Shown: positions 32,576-43,383, counted from the first letter of the stretch. The stretch is 64,000 nucleotides of DNA from Quatrionicoccus australiensis (GCF_020510525.1 NZ_CP075188.1:558001-622000); one strand, 5' to 3'. Numbers and translations: made by a program. The notes: a model not told the origin generated them from the sequence alone.

Positions 32576-33090
32576 GCTTTGCGTCCTGTGAGTTTGTTTT
32601 TTTCGGGGGTGATGGTCGAGTGTCTGAGATGGACGTGGCCGCTCCAGACATCGAACAACAGGTTGCGATGGCCATAGCCTTCGACATGCGATGCGACACA
32701 GGTCAGGCAGTGGTTTTTCATCAGGGCGAGGGCGGCTTCGACATTTTTCTGGCCGATGTGGCGATCATGGCGCCGGGTCAGTTCGGGAAACATGTTGCCG
32801 CCGCCAAAAATGCGCAGGCGGAAGGCGGCCGGGTTGAGCCCGGTCGCGTGGATTTCGCCCAGCATCAACTGCATCGCCTCGTCGGCATAGCGCCCGTCCG
32901 GGCCATTGCTGCTGCGACAGCCGCGGCTCGGCAACATGAAGTGGCACATGCCGCCGACCAGTTCCTGCGGATGCCAGAAAACCAGCGAGACGCAGGAACC
33001 GAGTACGGTGCGCAGGCGTGTGTAGCGATCACCGAAGTAATGCTCGCCGGGTTGCAAGAAGATTTCGATGACACCGTCGGGCTTACGCAT
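32557..33090 (-). CDS. cheD: Chemoreceptor glutamine deamidase CheD
   Basis: A 177-residue protein with the CheD active-site pattern: Cys in [14 protein letters not shown] and His in GGMCHFMLP. It also has an FGGGNMF segment. It deamidates receptor Gln residues and may bind CheC where present; no cheC is visible here. It overlaps cheR by 8 bp. Confidence 0.93.
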   Translation of the reverse strand: MRKPDGVIEIFLQPGEHYFGDRYTRLRTVLGSCVSLVFWHPQELVGGMCHFMLPSRGCRSSNGPDGRYADEAMQLMLGEIHATGLNPAAFRLRIFGGGNMFPELTRRHDRHIGQKNVEAALALMKNHCLTCVASHVEGYGHRNLLFDVWSGHVHLRHSTITPEKNKLTGRKACQQSR

Positions 33091-33925
33091 CGGGCTTGCG
33101 GTAGATCGAAGGACGTACTGTTTTCAGCGCATCGGTGATGCCGTTCAGGTTTTCCGAATGGCTGATCATGAAATAGCCGCCGGGGCGGAGAAGCGGCAGG
33201 ATGCGTTCGATGACCCGGCGCTTGGTGTCGATGTCGAAATAGATCATCACGTTGCGCAGGAAGATGACATCGAAGGTGCCCAGCTTGGGCAGGGCGTTGT
33301 TCAGGTTGATCTGGCGGAAGCTGATGCGCTCGCGCAGGTTCGGATTGATCAGTACGCTGCCCTCGTGCTGGCCGATGCCTTTCAGGCAGTGCTTGTGCAA
33401 CAGATGACGCGGAATGCCGGAGCAGTCTGCCAGCGGATACAGGCCGCCCTCTGCTTCCTGCAGGACGCGGCTGCTCAGGTCGGAAGCAACGATTTCCCAG
33501 GGGCGCTGGCCGAGCACGTCGGAGAGCACCATGGCAATCGTGTAAGGCTCTTCGCCGCTCGAGCAGGCCCCGCTCCAGACGCGGAACGGGCCGCGTCCGA
33601 TCGCCTCGGGCAGGATCTGGTCGCGCAGGAAATCGAAATGCTTGGGTTCGCGGAAAAAATAGGTTTCGTTGGTCGTCAGCAGGTCGATGGTGACCTGCAA
33701 TTCCTGCCGGTCACTTTGTGCCCGGCGGAAATACTCGATATAGCTGCCGATTTCGAGCTGGCGCAGACGTTTTGACAAGCGTCCGGCCACCAGTGGCTTT
33801 TTGGCATCGCTCAGACTGATGCCTGCCTGCTCGTAGATCAGCTTGCGAAACAGCTGGAACTCGTTGTCACCGAGTCCCAATCCACTGTTGCCCGTAGCCT
33901 TGTTGCTTGCCTGCGCCATGTTCAT
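33083..33925 (-). CDS. cheR: Chemotaxis protein methyltransferase CheR
   Basis: A 280-residue SAM enzyme that methylates receptor glutamates. The N-terminal helical domain (LIYEQAGISLSDAKKPLVAGRLSKRLR) precedes TNETYFFREPKHFDFL, the SAM loop VWSGACSSGEEPYTIAM and IFLRNVMIYFD. It has no C-terminal TPR extension. Confidence 0.97.
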   Translation of the reverse strand: MNMAQASNKATGNSGLGLGDNEFQLFRKLIYEQAGISLSDAKKPLVAGRLSKRLRQLEIGSYIEYFRRAQSDRQELQVTIDLLTTNETYFFREPKHFDFLRDQILPEAIGRGPFRVWSGACSSGEEPYTIAMVLSDVLGQRPWEIVASDLSSRVLQEAEGGLYPLADCSGIPRHLLHKHCLKGIGQHEGSVLINPNLRERISFRQINLNNALPKLGTFDVIFLRNVMIYFDIDTKRRVIERILPLLRPGGYFMISHSENLNGITDALKTVRPSIYRKPDA

Positions 33926-33933
33926 GCCCCGGA

Positions 33934-34467
33934 TCAGGCGGCCAGCGAGGCCGGCTCTTGCCGCTCGGACAACGAGGAGAGCATGGACAGCTCGTCGACC
34001 GACAGCACCTGTCCCATATCGAGCAGGATGACAAAGCGACCGGCGATCTTGCCCATGCCGGAGATGAAGTCAGCCCGGATACGGGCACCGAAGGCCGGCG
34101 GCGGCTCGATTTCGGAGGGCGGTATCTCGAGCACTTCGCTGACCGTATCAACGACGATACCGATTACCTGGTGCTCGTCTGCGGCCCCGAGTTCGATGAT
34201 GACAATGCAGGTGCGCCGCGTCACTTCGGTCGCCGGCGCGCCGAAGCGCGCCTTGAGGTCGATGACCGGGACGACCGCGCCGCGCAGGTTGATGACGCCG
34301 CGGATGCTGGGCGGCATCATCGGTACGGCGGTGATCTGGCCGTATTCGATGATTTCCTTGACGCTCAGCGTTTCGACCGCAAACATCTCGCCGCCCAGCG
34401 TGAAGGTCAGGTACTGGCGTGGTTCGGCCGCTGCTGCCGGAACTGAGGTGGTAACAGGCGCATTCAT
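33934..34467 (-). CDS. cheW: Chemotaxis coupling protein CheW
   Basis: A 177-residue coupling protein linking receptors to CheA. It is a single CheW domain with YLTFTLGGEMFAVETLSVKEIIEY and the GVINLRGAVVPVIDLKARFG motif. It has an Ala/Pro-rich N-terminal tail and lies between the receptor genes and cheR. Confidence 0.96.
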   Translation of the reverse strand: MNAPVTTSVPAAAAEPRQYLTFTLGGEMFAVETLSVKEIIEYGQITAVPMMPPSIRGVINLRGAVVPVIDLKARFGAPATEVTRRTCIVIIELGAADEHQVIGIVVDTVSEVLEIPPSEIEPPPAFGARIRADFISGMGKIAGRFVILLDMGQVLSVDELSMLSSLSERQEPASLAA

Positions 34468-34470
34468 GGT

Positions 34471-36081
34471 TTAACCCTCGAATTGAACGAATTCGGCATG
34501 CGAGAAAGCTTGCTGTTTGGTCTTGCTTTTTGCCGTTGCCGGAGCCGGGTTGCGCGGGCTGCGGCTGGACGATGCGTGGCGCTTGCCGTTATCGACCCGG
34601 AAGAAGGCCATGAGCTGCGACAGACTTTCGGCTTGCGAACTCATTTCTTCGGCGGTGGCGGCAAGTTCTTCCGAGGACGACGCGTTCTGCTGCGTGGTCT
34701 GGCTGAGTTGGGTCATGGCGGCGTTGATCTGGCCGACACCGGCATTCTGTTCGTCGGAAGCCGAGGAGATTTCCTGGACCAGGTCGGAGGTCTTGGTGAT
34801 GCTCGGGACAATTTCGTCGAGCAAGGCAGCAGCCCGCTCAGCCAGGGCAACGCTGTTCTTGGCGGTCTCGCTGATTTCCTGGGCGGCAATCTGGCTGCGT
34901 TCGGCCAGTTTGCGCACTTCGGCGGCAACCACGGCAAAGCCCTTGCCATGTTCGCCGGCACGGGCCGCTTCGATGGCGGCATTGAGGGCGAGCAGGTTGG
35001 TCTGGTAGGCGATGTCATCGACGATGCCGATCTTGTCGGCAATGCTCTTCATTGCCGCCGTCGTGGCACGCACGGCTTCGCCACCTTCGATGGCTTCCTT
35101 GGCGGCCTTGCTGGCCATGCCATCGGTCAGCTTGGCGTTGTCGCTATTCTGGGTCACCGAGGCCGCCATTTCTTCCATCGAGGCCGAGGTTTCCTCAACC
35201 GAGGCAGCCTGTTCCGAGGACGACTGCGACAGGCTTTGCGCCGTTGCCGAGACTTCTTCCGAGGCGCTGGACAGGGATTCTGCGGTGCCGCGCACTTCGG
35301 CAATGGTCGAGGCCAGACGCTCGACCATGCCGCCCAGGTTGAAGAGCAGACTGTCGCTGTCGCCCGGCTTGGTATCGACACGCACCGTCATGTCGCCCTC
35401 GGCCATGGCTTTGATGATATCGGCGGCATATGCCGGCTCGCCACCCAGTTGCTGCATCAGGCTGCGGGTAATGAAGAAGCCGATCAGGCTGACGGCGACG
35501 AGTGTTGCCAGACCGGTGATGATGGCGACCCAGCGGGCGCTTGATTCGGTAGCGGCGGCTTCGTCGGACGCCTTCTTGCCGAGTTCGGCGTTGTACTGAC
35601 GGTGATCCTCGAAGGCATCCCAGAGGCGGGCCATGAGTGCCTGGTTGGCCATCGCCAGGTCGCGCGCTTCTTCCATCTTGTTGACCCGCGACAGTACATA
35701 AATTTTTTCCCGCAACTGATCGTATTCGTTCAGTGCCGCCCGATCGGCAGCCAGCATGCTTTTGTCCTTGTCATCACTGAGCAGGGCTTCGTAGGATTTC
35801 AAAGCTTCATCCACCTTCTTGCGGTTGGCACTGATCCGTTCTTCGAGCTGCTGCATGGTCTTTTCATCCGATGCCGTAATGTGTTGCCAGAGCTGGGTAC
35901 GCATGGCGGCCATCGGCGAGAATGCCTGGTCCAGGGCCAGGATGCTGGGCGCGGTATTGACATTGCCGTAATTGGCAGAGTTATAGACCCGGTTCATCTG
36001 GGTCAGGCCGAGAACGGCAAGGAGGATGATGCCGAATGCTGCGGACAGCACGAGGAAGATCATTTTTTTGGTGACGGTCAT
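34471..36081 (-). CDS. Methyl-accepting chemotaxis protein
   Basis: A 536-residue inner-membrane receptor. TM1 is about residues 8-28. A periplasmic helical domain (about 30-185, four-helix-bundle-like) leads to TM2 (about 186-208). HAMP and the signalling domain follow, with hairpin tip [44 protein letters not shown]. The C-terminus ends HAEFVQFEG, similar to the neighbouring MCP (PGFISFEG). The cognate ligand is unknown. Confidence 0.93.
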   Translation of the reverse strand: MTVTKKMIFLVLSAAFGIILLAVLGLTQMNRVYNSANYGNVNTAPSILALDQAFSPMAAMRTQLWQHITASDEKTMQQLEERISANRKKVDEALKSYEALLSDDKDKSMLAADRAALNEYDQLREKIYVLSRVNKMEEARDLAMANQALMARLWDAFEDHRQYNAELGKKASDEAAATESSARWVAIITGLATLVAVSLIGFFITRSLMQQLGGEPAYAADIIKAMAEGDMTVRVDTKPGDSDSLLFNLGGMVERLASTIAEVRGTAESLSSASEEVSATAQSLSQSSSEQAASVEETSASMEEMAASVTQNSDNAKLTDGMASKAAKEAIEGGEAVRATTAAMKSIADKIGIVDDIAYQTNLLALNAAIEAARAGEHGKGFAVVAAEVRKLAERSQIAAQEISETAKNSVALAERAAALLDEIVPSITKTSDLVQEISSASDEQNAGVGQINAAMTQLSQTTQQNASSSEELAATAEEMSSQAESLSQLMAFFRVDNGKRHASSSRSPRNPAPATAKSKTKQQAFSHAEFVQFEG

Positions 36082-36169
36082 GATGGGCTCTCTTGAGAGT
36101 TTATCTGCCGCGCCAGGCGGCGCTGGCGGACGGAAGACTTTGAAAATGGATTAGGTGACGTTGCGTGCT

Positions 36170-38584
36170 TCAGCCTTCGAAGCTGATAAAGCCGGGACTG
36201 GAATGGCTGCGGGGGTTATGGCCGGGGCGTTTGCTGCGACTGGCCTGGCGTGGTTTCTCATGCGCTGTTTCGGTGTTGTCGCCAACCCGGAAAAATTGCA
36301 TCAGTTGTTGCAACTGCTCGGCCTGGCCGCTCATTTCTTCCGAGGTGGCAGCCAGCTCTTCCGACGCCGAAGCGTTCTGTTGCGTTGCTTCGCTCAGTTG
36401 GACGATGGCGCTATTGATCTGCGAGGCTCCGGTGGTCTGCTCCTCGGATGCAGAGGCAATTTCCTGAACCAGGTCGGAGGTCTTGGCAATGCTCGGCACG
36501 ATTTCGTTGAGCAGGGCGCCGGCCCGTTCTGCCAGATGCACGCTGCTCTTGGCGGTTTCACTGATTTCCTGGGCGGCAACCTGGCTGCGCTCGGCCAGCT
36601 TGCGGACTTCGGCGGCAACCACGGCAAAGCCCTTGCCATGCTCGCCGGCACGGGCCGCTTCGATGGCGGCATTCAAGGCCAGCAGATTGGTCTGGTAGGC
36701 GATGTCGTCGATGATGCCGATCTTGTCGGCGATGCTCTTCATCGCGGCCACCGTGCTCCTGACTGCTTCGCCGCCTTCGCCGGCTTCCTTCGAGGCCTTG
36801 CTGGCCATGCCGTCGGTGAGTCTGGCGTTGTCGCTGTTCTGGCTGATCGACGAGGTCATTTCTTCCATCGCCGCCGAGGTTTCCTCAACGCTGGCGGCCT
36901 GTTCGCTTGCCGATTGCGACAGGCTCTGGGCGGTGGCGCTGACCTCTTCCGCCGAGCCGGAGAGCGAGTTGGCGGCGTCGCGCACTTCGCCGATGATTTC
37001 GGCCAGCTTCTGCTGGGTCTGATTCACCGAGTTCTTCAGTTCGAGCAGGCTGCCCTGATAATTGCCGGTAATGCTGCGGCTCAGATCGCCGCCTTCCATC
37101 GCTTGCATGACGCTCATCGCTTCGTTGAGCGGCAGCACGATGGCATCGAGAGTGCCGTTGATGCCGTCGATGATGCGGAAAAAGTCGCCGCGATGGCGGC
37201 TGGCATCGGCGCGTACGTCGAGTTGGCCGGCGTGGGCGGCCTGGGCCAGCATCTGGGTGTCGGCGACCAGCGCCTTGATGTTGGCGCGCACCTGCTCGAC
37301 GGTATCGTTGATGAAAGCCTTCTTGCCCGGGAACTGTTCGAGCGGGGCATCGCAATTGCCTTCGCCGAACTCCCTGATGCAGGCCATGGCCTTTTTCTTG
37401 ACATTGATGTGGCCGGCGACCATGTCATTTACGCCCTGTGCCATGAACTGGAAGTCGCCCTTGAACTTGCCGGTGTCGATCTGAACGTCGATGTCGCCCT
37501 TGTCGTGCTCGGCGCTCATGTGACGCATGTCGGCGATGAAGGCCTGCAGGTTGCGCCGCATCTGTTCGATGGTGTCGTTGATGAAGGCCTTCTTGCCCGG
37601 GAACGGTTCGAGCGGTGCTGCGAAATTGCCTTCGCCGAACTCCTTGATGCAGGCCATGGCTTTCTTTTTGACGGCGATATGGCCGCCGACCATGGCATTG
37701 ACGCCCTGTGCCATGAACTGGAAGTCGCCCTTGAACTTGCCGGTGTCGATCTGGACGTCGATGTCGCCCTTGTCGTGCTCGGCGCTCATGTGGCGCATGT
37801 CGGCGATGAAGGTCTGCAGGTTGTCGCTCATCTCGCGGATGGCGGCCATCAGGCTGCTTGTATCGCCGGCCTTCAGTTCGATCGGCGTACTCAGATCGCC
37901 GGCGGCGACGCGGCGAGCAATGGCCGCTGCCTGATCAGGCTCGCCGCCGAGCTGGCGCAACAGGTTGCGGGTGATCAGCAGGCCGATCACGCTCAACGCA
38001 CCCAGGGTGAGGACGAGCACGGCGGACAGCATGACCAGAGCCTTCTGTTCAGTGGCGGCGGCATTTTCCGCTGCCGTCCTGGCCAGTTCGACGTTGTACT
38101 GCATGTGTTCGTCGAAAGCGGCATTGATCTTGTGGGAAAGAGCGGCCGTCAAATTGAGTTGGGCTTTTGCCTCGTCGATTTTGCCGCTTTCCCGAAGAAC
38201 CGCGAATTTCGCCAGAGCTGCTTCATATTCAGCGAGTGCGGTACGGTCGGCAGCAAGCAGAGCGCGGTCCTTTTCGTCTGAAATCAGGCTTTCGTATTTT
38301 TTCAGGGCGGCAAACAACAATTCACGATTGTTATTGCCTTTTTCCTGTTCCTGACTGCGTTCGACATCACTTTCGGCCTGGCGCAGGCGATAGATGCGGA
38401 CGCGCCAGCGGCCGAATTGTTCGACCGCCTGGCTCAGCGTCACGATGCTCGGGACGCTGTTCAGATTGGCGTAATTTGCCGCCGTGAACACCTGTCTGGT
38501 CTGAAATATGGCAATGCCGGCCAGAAGCAGGGCGCCGATGATGCCGGACAAGACGAGCAGGATCATTTTCTTGCTGACGCTCAT
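36170..38584 (-). CDS. Methyl-accepting chemotaxis protein with tandem 90-residue HAMP-like repeats
   Basis: An 804-residue receptor from ATG 38584. TM1 (about 9-28), a periplasmic helical domain and TM2 (about 190-212) resemble the 536-residue MCP. Residues 256-345 and 346-435 are two copies of a 90-residue unit (79 of 90 identical), and a weaker third copy follows ([21 protein letters not shown]). A standard signalling domain with [29 protein letters not shown] completes it. The repeats probably form a poly-HAMP-like relay. The C-terminus is PGFISFEG. Confidence 0.92.
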   Translation of the reverse strand: MSVSKKMILLVLSGIIGALLLAGIAIFQTRQVFTAANYANLNSVPSIVTLSQAVEQFGRWRVRIYRLRQAESDVERSQEQEKGNNNRELLFAALKKYESLISDEKDRALLAADRTALAEYEAALAKFAVLRESGKIDEAKAQLNLTAALSHKINAAFDEHMQYNVELARTAAENAAATEQKALVMLSAVLVLTLGALSVIGLLITRNLLRQLGGEPDQAAAIARRVAAGDLSTPIELKAGDTSSLMAAIREMSDNLQTFIADMRHMSAEHDKGDIDVQIDTGKFKGDFQFMAQGVNAMVGGHIAVKKKAMACIKEFGEGNFAAPLEPFPGKKAFINDTIEQMRRNLQAFIADMRHMSAEHDKGDIDVQIDTGKFKGDFQFMAQGVNDMVAGHINVKKKAMACIREFGEGNCDAPLEQFPGKKAFINDTVEQVRANIKALVADTQMLAQAAHAGQLDVRADASRHRGDFFRIIDGINGTLDAIVLPLNEAMSVMQAMEGGDLSRSITGNYQGSLLELKNSVNQTQQKLAEIIGEVRDAANSLSGSAEEVSATAQSLSQSASEQAASVEETSAAMEEMTSSISQNSDNARLTDGMASKASKEAGEGGEAVRSTVAAMKSIADKIGIIDDIAYQTNLLALNAAIEAARAGEHGKGFAVVAAEVRKLAERSQVAAQEISETAKSSVHLAERAGALLNEIVPSIAKTSDLVQEIASASEEQTTGASQINSAIVQLSEATQQNASASEELAATSEEMSGQAEQLQQLMQFFRVGDNTETAHEKPRQASRSKRPGHNPRSHSSPGFISFEG
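37280..37819 (-). repeat. 270-bp tandem duplication inside the MCP gene
   Basis: Two adjacent 270-bp units (37550-37819 and 37280-37549) keep the reading frame. They encode 90-residue repeats differing at 11 positions. The DNA is nearly identical over long stretches, which points to a fairly recent in-frame duplication. Confidence 0.9.
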
Positions 38585-38589
38585 GGTGC

Positions 38590-40728
38590 TTACTCCTTGG
38601 TGGCGATACATGCTTCCTGGGCTGCGCCAGGAACATGTTGGTTGATTGCGGTGGTCTGTTTGATCAGGCCGGGAATGTCGAGAATCAGCGCGACTTCGCC
38701 GCTGCCCAGGATGGTCGAACCGCCGATGCCACGGATCTGGCTGAAGACCTTGCCGAGCGGCTTGATGACGGTCTGGAATTCGCCCATCAGGCGATCGACA
38801 ACGAGCCCGGCGCGTTGTCCGGCGTACTGGACGACCACGACGTTCTCGCGTGCCGGGGCGGGGGCGGCGACCTCGAATTGCTCGCGCAGCCGGACGAAGG
38901 GGAGCACGCCGCCACGCAGATTGAGATAGTCCGGTGCCTTCTGCTCGCTGACCGGGGGCGGCGGCAGTTCGATGCACTCGACCACCATGTCGAGCGGCAG
39001 CACGTAGGATGCCGCGCCGACGCCAACCATGAAGCCGTCGATGATGGCCAGGGTGAGCGGCAGGCGGATGCGTACCGTGGTCCCGACACCTTCGATGCTT
39101 TCAATGTCCACCGTGCCGCGCAGGGCCTGGATGTTGCGCTTGACGACGTCCATGCCGACGCCGCGCCCGGACAGCTTGCTGACCTGTTCGGCGGTGGAGA
39201 AACCGGGTTCGAAAACCAGGTTGAAGATTTCCTTGTCGGACAGGCTCTGGTTTTCGCTGACCAGGCCGCGTTCGATGGCCTTTTGCAGGATGCGGTCCTT
39301 TTTCAGGCCGCCGCCGTCGTCGCTGACTTCGATGACGATGCTGCCGGATTCGTGGAAGGCATTCAGGCGGAGCTGGCCGACTGCCGGTTTGCCGCGGGCG
39401 AGGCGAACGTCGGCCGCTTCGATGCCGTGATCCATCGAGTTGCGGACGATGTGGGTCAGCGGATCGCCGATCTTTTCGACGACGGTCTTGTCGAGTTCGG
39501 TGTCGCCGCCGCGGATGTCGAGCTCGATGTCCTTGCCGATTTCCCTGGCGACATCGCGTACGACGCGGCGGAAACGATTGAAGGTGGCGCCGATCTGCAC
39601 CATGCGCAGGGTCAGTGCCGAGTCGCGGACATTCTCGACCAGGCGCGAAACCTGCGCCGTTGCTTCAGTGAGTTCGGGCGCCTTGAACTTGCGGGCAACC
39701 ATGCTGGCACCGGCACCGGCGATGATCAGTTCACCGACCAGATCGATCAGCTGGTCGAGCTTGGCGGCATCGACCCGGATCAGGCTGGTTTCGGCGGTCC
39801 GGCTCTCCTTGCCCGGCGCATCGGCTGTTTCACTGCCTGCTTCAGGCTGGCTGGTCCCGACTTCATCTTCCGGCGCATCGAGGCGGATGATCTCCTCGGC
39901 ATTCAGACTACCCAGCGCCAGCAGGATTTCACGCATGTCCGGGTCCTTGCTCAGCGCGCCAACCATCTGGCGATATTCGGCCAGAGGTGCGTGCGGCGCG
40001 ATCAGGTGGATCAGACAGTCGTCGCGGATGAAGTCGAAGGCGCCGTCGATTTCGGCGCGGCTGCCCGGGCTGGCCAGGGCCAGTTCGAAGCCGAGATAAC
40101 AGGCTTCCGGATCAATTTCGGCGAGCATGGGCACGGCATCGGTGATGCTGCGGATGGCCGTGATTTCGCCCTGGGTTGCCAGATAGCGCAGGATGGACAC
40201 GGGGTCCATGCCCTGGCGCAGCACATCCGGGCCAAAACGCAGGGAAACGTGCCAGTTGGCATTGGCGACGCCCGCTATATCGGCAGCTGACACGGCGCCG
40301 GATTTCTCCGCACAGGCATCGGTGACGATTGCTGTGCCGAGGTAGGTTTCCAGACTGCTCACCAGCGCCTGGCCGACGGCATTGACGGAAGCGTCCGGGG
40401 TCTGGTGGGCAGCCAGCAGTTCGATCAACTGGCCCATGTAGTCGCCGGCCTTGAGCAGCAGGGCGCCGAGTGCCTCATCGAGTTTGATCTCGTTGTTGCG
40501 GACGCGATCAAGCACGCTTTCGGCAACGTGCGTGAAGGCGACAATGTGGTCGAGTCCGAACAGGCCGGCACTGCCCTTGATGGTGTGGGCGGCGCGGAAG
40601 ATGGCATTGATCGTTTCCGGATCGTTTGGCCGGCTTTCCATGTCGAGCAGGGCTTCTTCCATCTGCTGCAGCAATTCGCGGCTTTCGGCAATGAAGGTCT
40701 GCAGGGCGTCGTCGAGATCCATGCTCAT
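38590..40728 (-). CDS. cheA: Chemotaxis histidine kinase CheA
   Basis: A 712-residue kinase. P1 Hpt carries His48 in [13 protein letters not shown] second helical region (about 160-300) replaces a recognisable P2. P3 dimerisation ([21 protein letters not shown]), P4 ATPase ([27 protein letters not shown]) and a CheW-like P5 follow. ATG 40728 overlaps the STAS gene stop by 4 bp. It phosphorylates CheY and CheB in response to the receptors encoded here. Confidence 0.96.
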   Translation of the reverse strand: MSMDLDDALQTFIAESRELLQQMEEALLDMESRPNDPETINAIFRAAHTIKGSAGLFGLDHIVAFTHVAESVLDRVRNNEIKLDEALGALLLKAGDYMGQLIELLAAHQTPDASVNAVGQALVSSLETYLGTAIVTDACAEKSGAVSAADIAGVANANWHVSLRFGPDVLRQGMDPVSILRYLATQGEITAIRSITDAVPMLAEIDPEACYLGFELALASPGSRAEIDGAFDFIRDDCLIHLIAPHAPLAEYRQMVGALSKDPDMREILLALGSLNAEEIIRLDAPEDEVGTSQPEAGSETADAPGKESRTAETSLIRVDAAKLDQLIDLVGELIIAGAGASMVARKFKAPELTEATAQVSRLVENVRDSALTLRMVQIGATFNRFRRVVRDVAREIGKDIELDIRGGDTELDKTVVEKIGDPLTHIVRNSMDHGIEAADVRLARGKPAVGQLRLNAFHESGSIVIEVSDDGGGLKKDRILQKAIERGLVSENQSLSDKEIFNLVFEPGFSTAEQVSKLSGRGVGMDVVKRNIQALRGTVDIESIEGVGTTVRIRLPLTLAIIDGFMVGVGAASYVLPLDMVVECIELPPPPVSEQKAPDYLNLRGGVLPFVRLREQFEVAAPAPARENVVVVQYAGQRAGLVVDRLMGEFQTVIKPLGKVFSQIRGIGGSTILGSGEVALILDIPGLIKQTTAINQHVPGAAQEACIATKE

Positions 40729-41045
40729 GGTTGTTCCCCGTGGCCGAGACTTTGCATGTTCACGTTCAGGGACTGCATCAGCTGGGCAAAGTCGAGCAGG
40801 GCACGGACGACCGAGCTGCACTGGCCGAAATGCAATTGGCGTCCTTCCCCGGCGGCCTGGCGCTGCACGGCGAGCAAAAGTTGCAGGCCGGCGCTGTCGA
40901 TTTCGCTGACCTCGGCAAGTTCAAGCCGGATGTCGTCATTGCCGGCCATTTCATTGACCAGCTTGTCCCGCCATTCGCTGGCGGTGTATATGGTCAGCTC
41001 GCCGTTGATGAAAATCTGGCGGCTGCCTTGGGCGGACTCGTTCAT
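40725..41045 (-). CDS. STAS-domain (anti-sigma antagonist-like) protein
   Basis: A 106-residue single-domain protein. The conserved serine segment EVSEIDSAGLQLLLAVQRQA matches the phosphorylatable Ser of SpoIIAA-type STAS proteins. No serine-kinase partner is encoded nearby. STAS proteins occur between cheY and cheA in some beta- and gammaproteobacterial chemotaxis operons. Its role is not settled; a regulatory input to CheA or the receptors is an inference. Confidence 0.85.
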   Translation of the reverse strand: MNESAQGSRQIFINGELTIYTASEWRDKLVNEMAGNDDIRLELAEVSEIDSAGLQLLLAVQRQAAGEGRQLHFGQCSSVVRALLDFAQLMQSLNVNMQSLGHGEQP

Positions 41046-41072
41046 GATGGTTTCTCCGTGGGGCCGGGGTGA

Positions 41073-41441
41073 TCAGGGCAGGATCAGCTTGCCGACCGCG
41101 GCAAGCATCTGGGCCGGCTGGAAGGGCTTGACCACCCAGGCCTTCGCCCCGGCCGCCTGGCCGGCCTGTTTCTTGGTGTCGCCGGCTTCGGTGGTGAGCA
41201 TGATCACCGGCGTGAATTTGTAGGCCGGCAATTGCTTGCTTTCCTTGACGAAGGTGATGCCGTCCATGTTCGGCATGTTTACGTCGCTGATGATCAGGTG
41301 GATCTTGCGGCCGTCGAGCTTCTTCAGGCCGTCGACGCCGTCGCAGGCTTCGATGACGTCGTAACCGGCGCCCTTGAGGGAAATGCTGACGACTTGCCGC
41401 AGCGAGGCGGAGTCATCGACGATCAGGATGGTTTTTGCCAT
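41073..41441 (-). CDS. cheY: Chemotaxis response regulator CheY
   Basis: A 122-residue stand-alone receiver from ATG 41441. The acid pocket is ILIVDDSASLR (Asp9/Asp10), the phospho-acceptor Asp53 is in ISDVNMPNMDG, Thr lies in VIMLTTEAG, and Lys in VVKPFQPAQML. It signals from CheA to the flagellar motor or another output. No cheZ is visible in the operon. Confidence 0.94.
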   Translation of the reverse strand: MAKTILIVDDSASLRQVVSISLKGAGYDVIEACDGVDGLKKLDGRKIHLIISDVNMPNMDGITFVKESKQLPAYKFTPVIMLTTEAGDTKKQAGQAAGAKAWVVKPFQPAQMLAAVGKLILP

Positions 41442-41457
41442 GGGATTTCTCCGTATT

Positions 41458-42651
41458 TCAGAAAAAGGTGATCTCGTCGGCAGCAGCGGCGCCGGGCTTG
41501 GCGCCGCCGTGCTGGAGCTGGTGCTGTTCGGGGGTGGTGAATTTCTCGGCCATTTCGGCCAGCCAGGCGGTGCTGTCGATTGCGCCGGCCGGGCGGCCAG
41601 CGGCGGCCTCGCGGCTTGCGTTGAGTACGCGGTCTTCAAGGCGGCGCAGATCGTTGCGGACATGGTCGAGCACCTGTCCAACGCGGTCCTGGAATTGCAG
41701 GGCAACCAGGACTTCGCCGATTTCCTGGCCAATATGCTCGCCTTCGCGGGTCAGCGTGTTGGCGTTTTCCACCAGTACATCTGCCGCATCGCGAAACCGT
41801 GCCACGACATCGCCGATCTGCTGGCCGGAGTTGCTGAGCAGCTTGAGTTCCTGTTCGGCGTACTGCTGCGAGGTGTCAAGCGTGTTGCTGATGCTGCGAT
41901 TGACGACGGCAACCGTCTCGGCGATCTTGCGGCCGGTGTCGCCGGACAGCGAGGACAGTTTGCGGACTTCATCGGCGACCACGGCGAAGCCGCGTCCGGC
42001 TTCGCCGGCCCGGGCGGCTTCGATGGCGGCATTGAGGGCCAGCAGGTTGGTCTGCTTGGCGATTTCGCCGACACCGCGGGCCATCGATTCGAGTTGACTG
42101 GTCATGCCGGACAATTCGCGCATCTGTTGCAGCAGGATGTCCTTGTTGGCCAGCGTGCCCTGCAGGTCGGTGATGATGCCGTTGAGTTCGGCCTCGCTGC
42201 TGGCCAGAAGACTGACCATGTCGACGCCGTCGTCTGAGCGCACCGTGCTGACCGCACTCTGGATGCGTCCGGAAAGATCGGCAAAACGGCTGCTCAGGGC
42301 GGTGATCGAGTCCTCGGTCTGGGTGTGCACGATATCGATCTGGCTGGCCCACAAGGGCAGCACCTGCGAGCACAATTGATCTAGACCCTGCAGGCGCTGG
42401 GTTGCCGCCGCATCGAGTGCTTCTTGCGTTGATGCCGTGGCCTGGTCGTTCCAGGCGCGGCGGGCCGTCTTTTCGCCGTGGCGCAGCCAGAACATGCCGC
42501 CAGCCGCAGCAAGCAGGATCGCGCCGACGCTGAGCAGCATGCTGCCGGAAAAGCCATCGCGCAGGATGCTGCTCAGGCAGCCGGCCAGTGTCGGCAGGGC
42601 GAGGGAAAACGCCATCGTCCGGGTCAGTGATGGCAGCGTTTGTTTGCTCAT
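41458..42651 (-). CDS. MCP-like membrane protein
   Basis: A 397-residue protein with two N-terminal hydrophobic segments (about 12-30 and 36-54) and no periplasmic sensor domain. The signalling domain has [39 protein letters not shown] and is shorter than in typical receptors. The C-terminus is ADEITFF, unlike the FEG ends of the other two MCPs. It overlaps the upstream regulator gene by 4 bp. Confidence 0.88.
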   Translation of the reverse strand: MSKQTLPSLTRTMAFSLALPTLAGCLSSILRDGFSGSMLLSVGAILLAAAGGMFWLRHGEKTARRAWNDQATASTQEALDAAATQRLQGLDQLCSQVLPLWASQIDIVHTQTEDSITALSSRFADLSGRIQSAVSTVRSDDGVDMVSLLASSEAELNGIITDLQGTLANKDILLQQMRELSGMTSQLESMARGVGEIAKQTNLLALNAAIEAARAGEAGRGFAVVADEVRKLSSLSGDTGRKIAETVAVVNRSISNTLDTSQQYAEQELKLLSNSGQQIGDVVARFRDAADVLVENANTLTREGEHIGQEIGEVLVALQFQDRVGQVLDHVRNDLRRLEDRVLNASREAAAGRPAGAIDSTAWLAEMAEKFTTPEQHQLQHGGAKPGAAAADEITFF

Positions 42652-43253
42652 GCTTTTCTCCGATGGTTTTGGCGCCCCTGGATAAAAGCGCGAATCAAGC
42701 GTTGCAGTTCATCTTTGGCGGGCGGTTTGCCGAGCAGGATGAATTCGCCCGGTAACTGCCGGCGCAGTTCGGCCATGGCGGCGTGATCGGGCGCGAGGGC
42801 AATGAGCAGGGTGCCGGCGAGATGGGATGTGCCGGATTCGCGGTCGTGCTGCTGCAGGCTTCCGACATCGAGGGTGGCGAGGTTGGCGATCAGGACATCC
42901 GGCGTTTTCTCGCCGAGGCTGAGCAGGCTTTCGAAGGCCGTCGCCGAAAGCTGGACCTTGCTGTTCGGGAAGGCGGCGAGCAGTGCCTCGCCGAGATCTT
43001 CACGTTCGTCCTGTCCGGTTTCGATGACCAGGATGGAAAGTGCTTCCTCGCTTCCCTGGTCGGTCGCCAATTTTTGCTGCTCGACGATCAGGGCGAGTGA
43101 ACTGCGCAGGATGCGACGATGCCCGCCCGGGGTTTTCCAGGCTTGCAGCAGGCCGTTTTCAACCCAGAGCTGGGCGGCGCGCACGCTGATGCCGAGAATC
43201 CTGGCGGCTTCGCTGGTGGAGCAGGTAGCAGGGATGGCGGGTTTGGTTGTCAT
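42648..43253 (-). CDS. HTH (excisionase/MerR-type) regulator with pseudo-receiver
   Basis: A 201-residue protein, first gene of the che operon. Residues 9-60 form a helix-turn-helix ([36 protein letters not shown]). Residues about 72-190 resemble a receiver ([16 protein letters not shown]), but the acidic pair is ET and the phospho-acceptor strand reads [11 protein letters not shown] with Asn at the Asp position. It probably regulates the operon without phosphorylation, possibly through the two palindromes just upstream. Confidence 0.8.
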   Translation of the reverse strand: MTTKPAIPATCSTSEAARILGISVRAAQLWVENGLLQAWKTPGGHRRILRSSLALIVEQQKLATDQGSEEALSILVIETGQDEREDLGEALLAAFPNSKVQLSATAFESLLSLGEKTPDVLIANLATLDVGSLQQHDRESGTSHLAGTLLIALAPDHAAMAELRRQLPGEFILLGKPPAKDELQRLIRAFIQGRQNHRRKA

Positions 43254-43271
43254 GGTTTCGCTTGTTAGTTT

Positions 43272-43303
43272 TGTTCATATTAACAGATTTGTTGAATTTA
43301 ACA
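43272..43303. promoter_or_regulatory. Two TGTT-N6-AACA palindromes, candidate operators
   Basis: TGTTCATATTAACA (43272-43285) and TGTTGAATTTAACA (43290-43303) are two half-site pairs with identical arms, 18 bp apart centre to centre. They begin 19 bp upstream of the start of the HTH regulator. Autoregulation by that protein is an inference. Confidence 0.5.
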
Positions 43304-43356
43304 ATAGTTTATAGTTTTTACAGTTATTAATATTTTCTCGGGTGGCCGTAAACGCA

Positions 43357-43383
43357 GAAAGCGCCTTGCAGGAAGGCGCTTTC
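43357..43383. repeat. Inverted repeat (hairpin)
   Basis: The perfect stem GAAAGCGCCTT / AAGGCGCTTTC has a 5-nt loop. It has no T tract on either strand and stands alone between the che promoter region and the OsmC gene. Confidence 0.6.

Noticed and set aside
36155..38281. A 708-codon plus-strand open frame opposite the large MCP gene
   Set aside because: It is the reverse complement of the repeated MCP and shows the same 90-codon repeat only because of that.
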